The notes below the pieces were generated by a model that was not told the origin of the DNA, made no database searches, and saw nothing but the letters and a program-made list of their open reading frames with translations. A stretch of DNA of 50,682 nt from Oxalobacteraceae bacterium (lineage in GTDB: Bacteria > Pseudomonadota > Gammaproteobacteria > Burkholderiales > Burkholderiaceae_D): the NCBI GenBank assembly GCA_021768485.1, contig JAIZVZ010000020.1, positions 1 to 50,682 of the forward strand, written 5' to 3'. Below, in pieces: positions 47,688 through 50,682 of this stretch (position 1 is its first letter; each line of letters starts with the position of its first letter). The translations under genes were made by a program, and so were the position numbers.

Positions 47688-48386
47688 CTAAGCGCAGCCG
47701 GCGCAGTTCGCGCTCTGGCGGTACAGGGCCGCCACTTGCCGGGCAAGCGCCTGCGCGGTCTGGGCCAGGTCCATGAGGTGCAGCGTTACCGTGGCGGCGG
47801 GCCGCGCCGCCTCGTCGCCGGGCGCGCTCGGCGCGGCGAACAGTCGCGCCAGTTCGTTTTCGACCAGCGCGCCGAGCAGCTCGTCCAGGCTGCCCGGAAA
47901 CGCCAGCGTCAAGGACTTGCGGCGGCCATCGCTCGGCAAGGCCGGCCCCATGCTGTCCGCCGTTGCGGCGGGGCGGGCGCCGGCCGCCAGCGGCGGCTGC
48001 CCATGGAGTTCGGCTGCAAACGTCAGGTAATGGCCATCGGCGGTGGTGATCACGCCTTTGCCGATGAATGCGCCTTTGCCGAGTTTGTCGTGTCCGCGTT
48101 TGTCGTGCAGCAGGCCGGCATAGCCGCAGGCAGCGGCCACGCCGGCCGCATCGAAGCCTACGGCCATCTGGCCGGCGGCGTTGCCGAACAGCTGGCGGGC
48201 AAATGAATCGAGCAGGTCTTGCATTGTGTTAATGCCCGCATGGACAGCCTCACGGCGCCCACCATCTGCGCCGGCGACATCGTGGAAGCGCTGCAATTGC
48301 GCCAGCGCCGACATGCCGGAGGCCAGCGCGGCGGGCGGCAAGGTGGCGGCGACGCGGCCGGAGCCCTGGGCAGAGAATGTATTCAT
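47688..48386 (-). CDS. Hypothetical protein with C-terminal CxxC, 232 aa
   Basis: The ATG at 48386 gives MNTFSAQGSGRVAATLPPAA; a start at 48476 is also possible and adds 30 residues. The frame stays open much further upstream (to 48902), but that part overlaps the zinc-ribbon gene in another frame and is not credible. Recognisable blocks are INTMQDLLDSFARQLFGNAA, a segment KGAFIGKGVITTADGHYLTF, and the C-terminal helix ALARQVAALYRQSANCAGCA with a CxxC. There is no signal peptide. I do not recognise the family. It lies between the methyltransferase and zinc-ribbon genes on the same strand. Confidence 0.65.
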   Translation of the reverse strand: MNTFSAQGSGRVAATLPPAALASGMSALAQLQRFHDVAGADGGRREAVHAGINTMQDLLDSFARQLFGNAAGQMAVGFDAAGVAAACGYAGLLHDKRGHDKLGKGAFIGKGVITTADGHYLTFAAELHGQPPLAAGARPAATADSMGPALPSDGRRKSLTLAFPGSLDELLGALVENELARLFAAPSAPGDEAARPAATVTLHLMDLAQTAQALARQVAALYRQSANCAGCA

Positions 48387-48532
48387 GGTAAGTGCGCATG
48401 ACAAGTGCGAGTACGAGGCGGATACCTGATTATCGGCAGCGCGCGTGAATGCTTGAATGATGTTGCTCTGCGGCATTGCCCCCGCCGCACCGCGACTTTG
48501 CGCGGCAATAATTCGTCTCTCTTGCCAGATCG

Positions 48533-48748
48533 TCAGTGATGATGCGTCCACTGGCCATCGGGCGCGGCCAGGTAGTCGGCGACGGCGTCTTTTTGACCGG
48601 TCGCATGGCGCATGAAATAGCCGCACTGGCAAATGCCTTGATACGGTTGTATGTGGGAACAAGCCGATACTTTTTGCAAGAAAACCTGCATCGATTTGCC
48701 GCACTGCGGGCATTTGAAAGTGAGGATGCGTGCCGGTTTGTAACTCAT
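48533..48748 (-). CDS. Small zinc-ribbon protein, 71 aa
   Basis: The start MSYKPARILTFKCPQCGKSM at 48748 has GGA seven bases upstream; upstream open frame is not credible. Two cysteine pairs (CPQC near residue 13 and CQC near 45, with a single Cys at about 29) suggest a zinc ribbon. The C-terminus ends GQWTHHH. There is no signal peptide or membrane segment. The function is unknown; small zinc ribbons often bind nucleic acid or partner proteins. It is co-oriented with the CxxC hypothetical protein 146 bp downstream. Confidence 0.7.
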   Translation of the reverse strand: MSYKPARILTFKCPQCGKSMQVFLQKVSACSHIQPYQGICQCGYFMRHATGQKDAVADYLAAPDGQWTHHH

Positions 48749-48978
48749 GTGTATTTCCAGTCGTATTAACAAGGTTGTTATGAATAAAAGCTGGCGCAGG
48801 CAGCACGCAGGAAAACTTGTGCGCTGCACGATGGTCAGATGGAATAGCCATTCCGCAGGAATAAGCCGCGCTTGCCCGGACATGACAGACGCTGGCGGCC
48901 ATGCAGATGCGGACCCGATTGCCTGGCCGCCAGCGTCGAAAATTCAGTTTGGCAAGAGTGTACCAGCAGGAAGCGCAA

Positions 48979-49014
48979 CATGAAACGCGGCATGAAACGC
49001 AGCATGAAGCGCGG
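48979..49014. repeat. Tandem repeat CATGAAACGCGG, 12-bp x 3
   Basis: The units are CATGAAACGCGG, CATGAAACGCAG and CATGAAGCGCGG. If translated from 48980 they give MKRG-MKRS-MKRG. Confidence 0.85.
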
Positions 49015-49120
49015 CGGCGCGAATAAATTGCAAAAAAGAAAATTGACGGCGCAATTGCCGCTCAGCCAATGCGGGCAAGCCGGTGCGCGGCGGCGCGGCT
49101 CTCGAAGACCAGTGTTTTGA
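48980..49120 (+). CDS. Possible 46-aa basic peptide
   Basis: The ATG at 48980 follows AGGAAGCGCAAC, a usable ribosome site. The product would start MKRGMKRSMKRGGANKLQKR and end RRRGSRRPVF, with about a third Arg/Lys. It ends just before the ribosome site of the DUF2804 gene. There is no homologue that I know. It may be a chance frame over a repeat, so the call is weak. Confidence 0.2.
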   Translation: MKRGMKRSMKRGGANKLQKRKLTAQLPLSQCGQAGARRRGSRRPVF

Positions 49121-49134
49121 AAGGGGAGGCCATC

Positions 49135-50145
49135 ATGCCCGCATCGCAATTACCGCAGGCGCCGTTGCGCGTCGTCGATGCCGACGGCATGCCGCATTTC
49201 GGCAAATTTGCCGGCGCCGCGCAAAGCATAGACTGGTCGGGACTGGAGCCGCCCTATCTGCGCGGAACTTGGTGGCGGCGCTTTCACCACAAACGCTGGC
49301 GCCTGGTGGTGCTGGCCACCGAGCGCGTATTTTGCAGCGTCGGCATGGTCGATCTCGGCTGGTCCAATACCGCTTTTGCCCATGTGTTCGAACGCGGCAG
49401 CGGTGCCTTGCTGGCCGATTTCGTGCAGGATAGCGCGCCGGGCCTGGCCTCCTACGTCGGCGATTGTCCGCTGGCCGGCGCCGACAGCCATTTTTCGCAT
49501 GCCGGCAAACGCATCGATTTCCGTCATGACGGTGCATCCGGGCACTTTCGTTTGCAATTGCACTGTGACGCGTTCGAGATCGACGCCGAACTCGACGCCA
49601 GCCGTGCCGGTCCCGCTTTGCTGGCGATCGGCCCGATCCAGCGCGGCTCGGTGCATGCGACGCAAAAATCGGCCGGCATGGCATTGCAGGGCGCAATTGC
49701 GCTCGAGGGCCGGCGCTACGATTTGAGCGGCGGCGTTGGCTGGTCCGATTATTCGAACGGCTTTCTGGCGCACGAAACCGCGTGGCGCTGGGCTTGCGCC
49801 CAGAGCCTGACAATCGGTTTCAATCTGCAGGCCGGATATTTCGGCCATGCCGAAAATGCCCTGTGGCTTGACGGAAATTTATATCCATTGGGCCATGCCC
49901 GTTTCGATTTCAAACCGGGTCAGACGCTTGATGCATGGCATATCTATACTGAAGACGGCTTGCTCGATGTCGAATTTCAACCGGAAGGCGAGTGGCGTCA
50001 AAACCGCAACATCCTGCTTGCCGCCAGCCGCCATGTACAGGCAAGCGGCACTTATATCGGCTGGGTCCGCACCGCGCCCGAGGCGCCGGCCCACGATATC
50101 GACCGCCTGGTCGGCATGGCTGAAGATCATTTTTCACGCTGGTAA
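49135..50145 (+). CDS. DUF2804 domain-containing protein
   Basis: This 336-residue protein starts MPASQLPQAPLRVVDADGMP at 49135 with a strong GGGGAGG ribosome site. Family landmarks are KRWRLVVLATERVFCSVGMV, YDLSGGVGWSDYSNGFLAHE and WRWACAQSLTIGFNLQAGYF. The fold is predicted all-beta and resembles lipocalin-like or AttH-like domains. There is no signal peptide. The function is unknown; no catalytic residues are assigned. It converges on the small membrane protein gene. Confidence 0.88.
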   Translation: MPASQLPQAPLRVVDADGMPHFGKFAGAAQSIDWSGLEPPYLRGTWWRRFHHKRWRLVVLATERVFCSVGMVDLGWSNTAFAHVFERGSGALLADFVQDSAPGLASYVGDCPLAGADSHFSHAGKRIDFRHDGASGHFRLQLHCDAFEIDAELDASRAGPALLAIGPIQRGSVHATQKSAGMALQGAIALEGRRYDLSGGVGWSDYSNGFLAHETAWRWACAQSLTIGFNLQAGYFGHAENALWLDGNLYPLGHARFDFKPGQTLDAWHIYTEDGLLDVEFQPEGEWRQNRNILLAASRHVQASGTYIGWVRTAPEAPAHDIDRLVGMAEDHFSRW

Positions 50146-50190
50146 GAAAAGGCGGAGGGGGGCGGCGATGGCCGGCTTGTGCGCTGCCTA

Positions 50191-50234
50191 TCGATTCCGG
50201 GGCGATTACGGGTCGATTGCCGGTCGATTGCTTA
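50191..50234. repeat. Degenerate tandem repeat, 11-bp x 4
   Basis: The units are TCGATTCCGGG, GCGATTACGGG, TCGATTGCCGG and TCGATTGCTTA. The last unit covers the stop codon of the convergent small membrane protein gene. Confidence 0.7.
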
Positions 50235-50432
50235 GCGGCCGCTACCGGCCTTGATCGATTTTAAAAACAGGACGAGGCCGGACAGCAGGAGGACGCAGGC
50301 GATGCCAACCAAAAAGCCGCGGCCGAATTCGCGGCCGACGCCAAATCTTGCCGGATCCAGTATCCACGACATCAACAGGAAAAAATTTCCAAAACCCATG
50401 GCCAGATAGCCGTACAAGATGTTTTTGCTCAT
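50232..50432 (-). CDS. Small two-helix membrane protein, 66 aa
   Basis: This 66-residue protein begins MSKNILYGYLAMGFGNFFLL and has two hydrophobic segments, LYGYLAMGFGNFFLLMSWIL and GFLVGIACVLLLSGLVLFL. They are joined by a loop DPARFGVGREFGRG and followed by a short basic tail. AAAGGCGAAGC precedes the ATG and is a good ribosome site. Both termini are likely on the same side of the membrane. No family is recognised. Confidence 0.7.
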   Translation of the reverse strand: MSKNILYGYLAMGFGNFFLLMSWILDPARFGVGREFGRGFLVGIACVLLLSGLVLFLKSIKAGSGR

Positions 50433-50657
50433 GCTTCGCCTTTTATAGAAAGTGTCATCCTAACATTGCCGGAAACACGCGCATAGGACGGCGCTCAGAT
50501 CGGCATCCGTTGTCCCGTTTCGAAACGGCTTTCAAATCGACGCCCGGGACCGCCCTTTGTCCTGCGCGACTCAGGGGTGTTTGTGACATATCAAGGTCAG
50601 CTTCGCCTGTCTCTTTATACTTTTTCCTATGGCATTTGCTTGTGTCGGCCGCCTTCC

Positions 50658-50682
50658 TTTACTGCGTTCATTTACTGCGTTC
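50658..50682. repeat. 13-bp tandem duplication at window end
   Basis: TTTACTGCGTTCA at 50658-50670 is followed by TTTACTGCGTTC, cut by the window edge, so further copies may exist. Confidence 0.75.

Larger units (their letters stand above)
48749..49134. other. Spacer with 12-bp repeat and possible tiny basic ORF
   Basis: This 386-bp divergent region lies between the zinc-ribbon and DUF2804 genes. It contains the 12-bp x 3 array (48979-49014). An ATG at 48980 with AGGA upstream could start a 46-codon basic peptide, listed separately at low confidence. Confidence 0.5.

Noticed and set aside
48387-48902. N-terminal extension of the CxxC hypothetical protein
   Set aside because: It overlaps the zinc-ribbon gene in another frame on the same strand and has no start signal.

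Overview
The window reads as chromosomal, GC-rich DNA from a betaproteobacterium of the order Burkholderiales, most like the family Oxalobacteraceae. The basis is gene content and order: tig-clpP-clpX-lon, then tRNA-Val/tRNA-Asp and ppiD; ygfZ-DUF4936-NRDE divergent from mltG-tmk-holB-pilZ; hopanoid gene hpnC; and an MHS-type transporter with a long periplasmic insert. The genus is not determined. I see no insertion sequence, prophage, plasmid function, CRISPR array or rRNA. This is mostly housekeeping chromosome, and no obvious new multi-gene system is present.

Layout: 1-178 is the 5' part of hpnC on the minus strand. 675-4924 is a two-gene RND efflux operon. tRNA-Leu(UAG) follows, then the protein quality-control block (tig, clpP, clpX, lon; 5397-11845), tRNA-Val and two tRNA-Asp, and ppiD. 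14608-16135 holds tesA and a divergent ABC ATPase. 16284-18880 carries the NAD(P)HX repair enzyme and a ChbG/HpnK-type deacetylase (minus). After a 684-bp repeat-rich spacer comes purL, then a small lipoprotein and a secreted DUF4874/DUF4832 protein. 26417-30283 is a minus-strand group: a secreted parvulin, bolA, yciB, msrB and selO. 30585-37718 contains lipid catabolism genes (acyl-CoA ligase, bifunctional hydratase/dehydrogenase, thiolase) interrupted by a convergent MFS transporter. A GNAT gene and the minus-strand NRDE/DUF4936/ygfZ group follow. 40586-45207 is a tight plus-strand operon (mltG-tmk-holB-pilZ-GNAT-tatD) with ATGA-type overlaps. The last 5 kb carries small unknown proteins, a methyltransferase, a zinc-ribbon protein, a DUF2804 protein and a small membrane protein.

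The genes form recognisable working groups. Trigger factor, ClpXP, Lon, PpiD and the secreted parvulin handle folding and proteolysis in cytoplasm and periplasm. MsrB and SelO relate to redox stress. The ligase, hydratase/dehydrogenase and thiolase could carry most of beta-oxidation; no acyl-CoA dehydrogenase is present here.

The most striking non-gene feature is recurrent. Nearly every spacer, and a few low-complexity coding stretches, carries a short tandem duplication, usually 11-14 bp in 2-6 copies. Examples are 6 x 14 bp at 16161, 4 x 12 bp at 45861, 4 x 11 bp at 19261, 4 x 13 bp at 499, and 3 x 12 bp directly before the clpX start. A 59-bp duplication covers the 3' end of selO. Other signals worth checking are a perfect 15-bp inverted repeat in the tig-clpP spacer and nested palindromes at the putative efflux-operon promoter.
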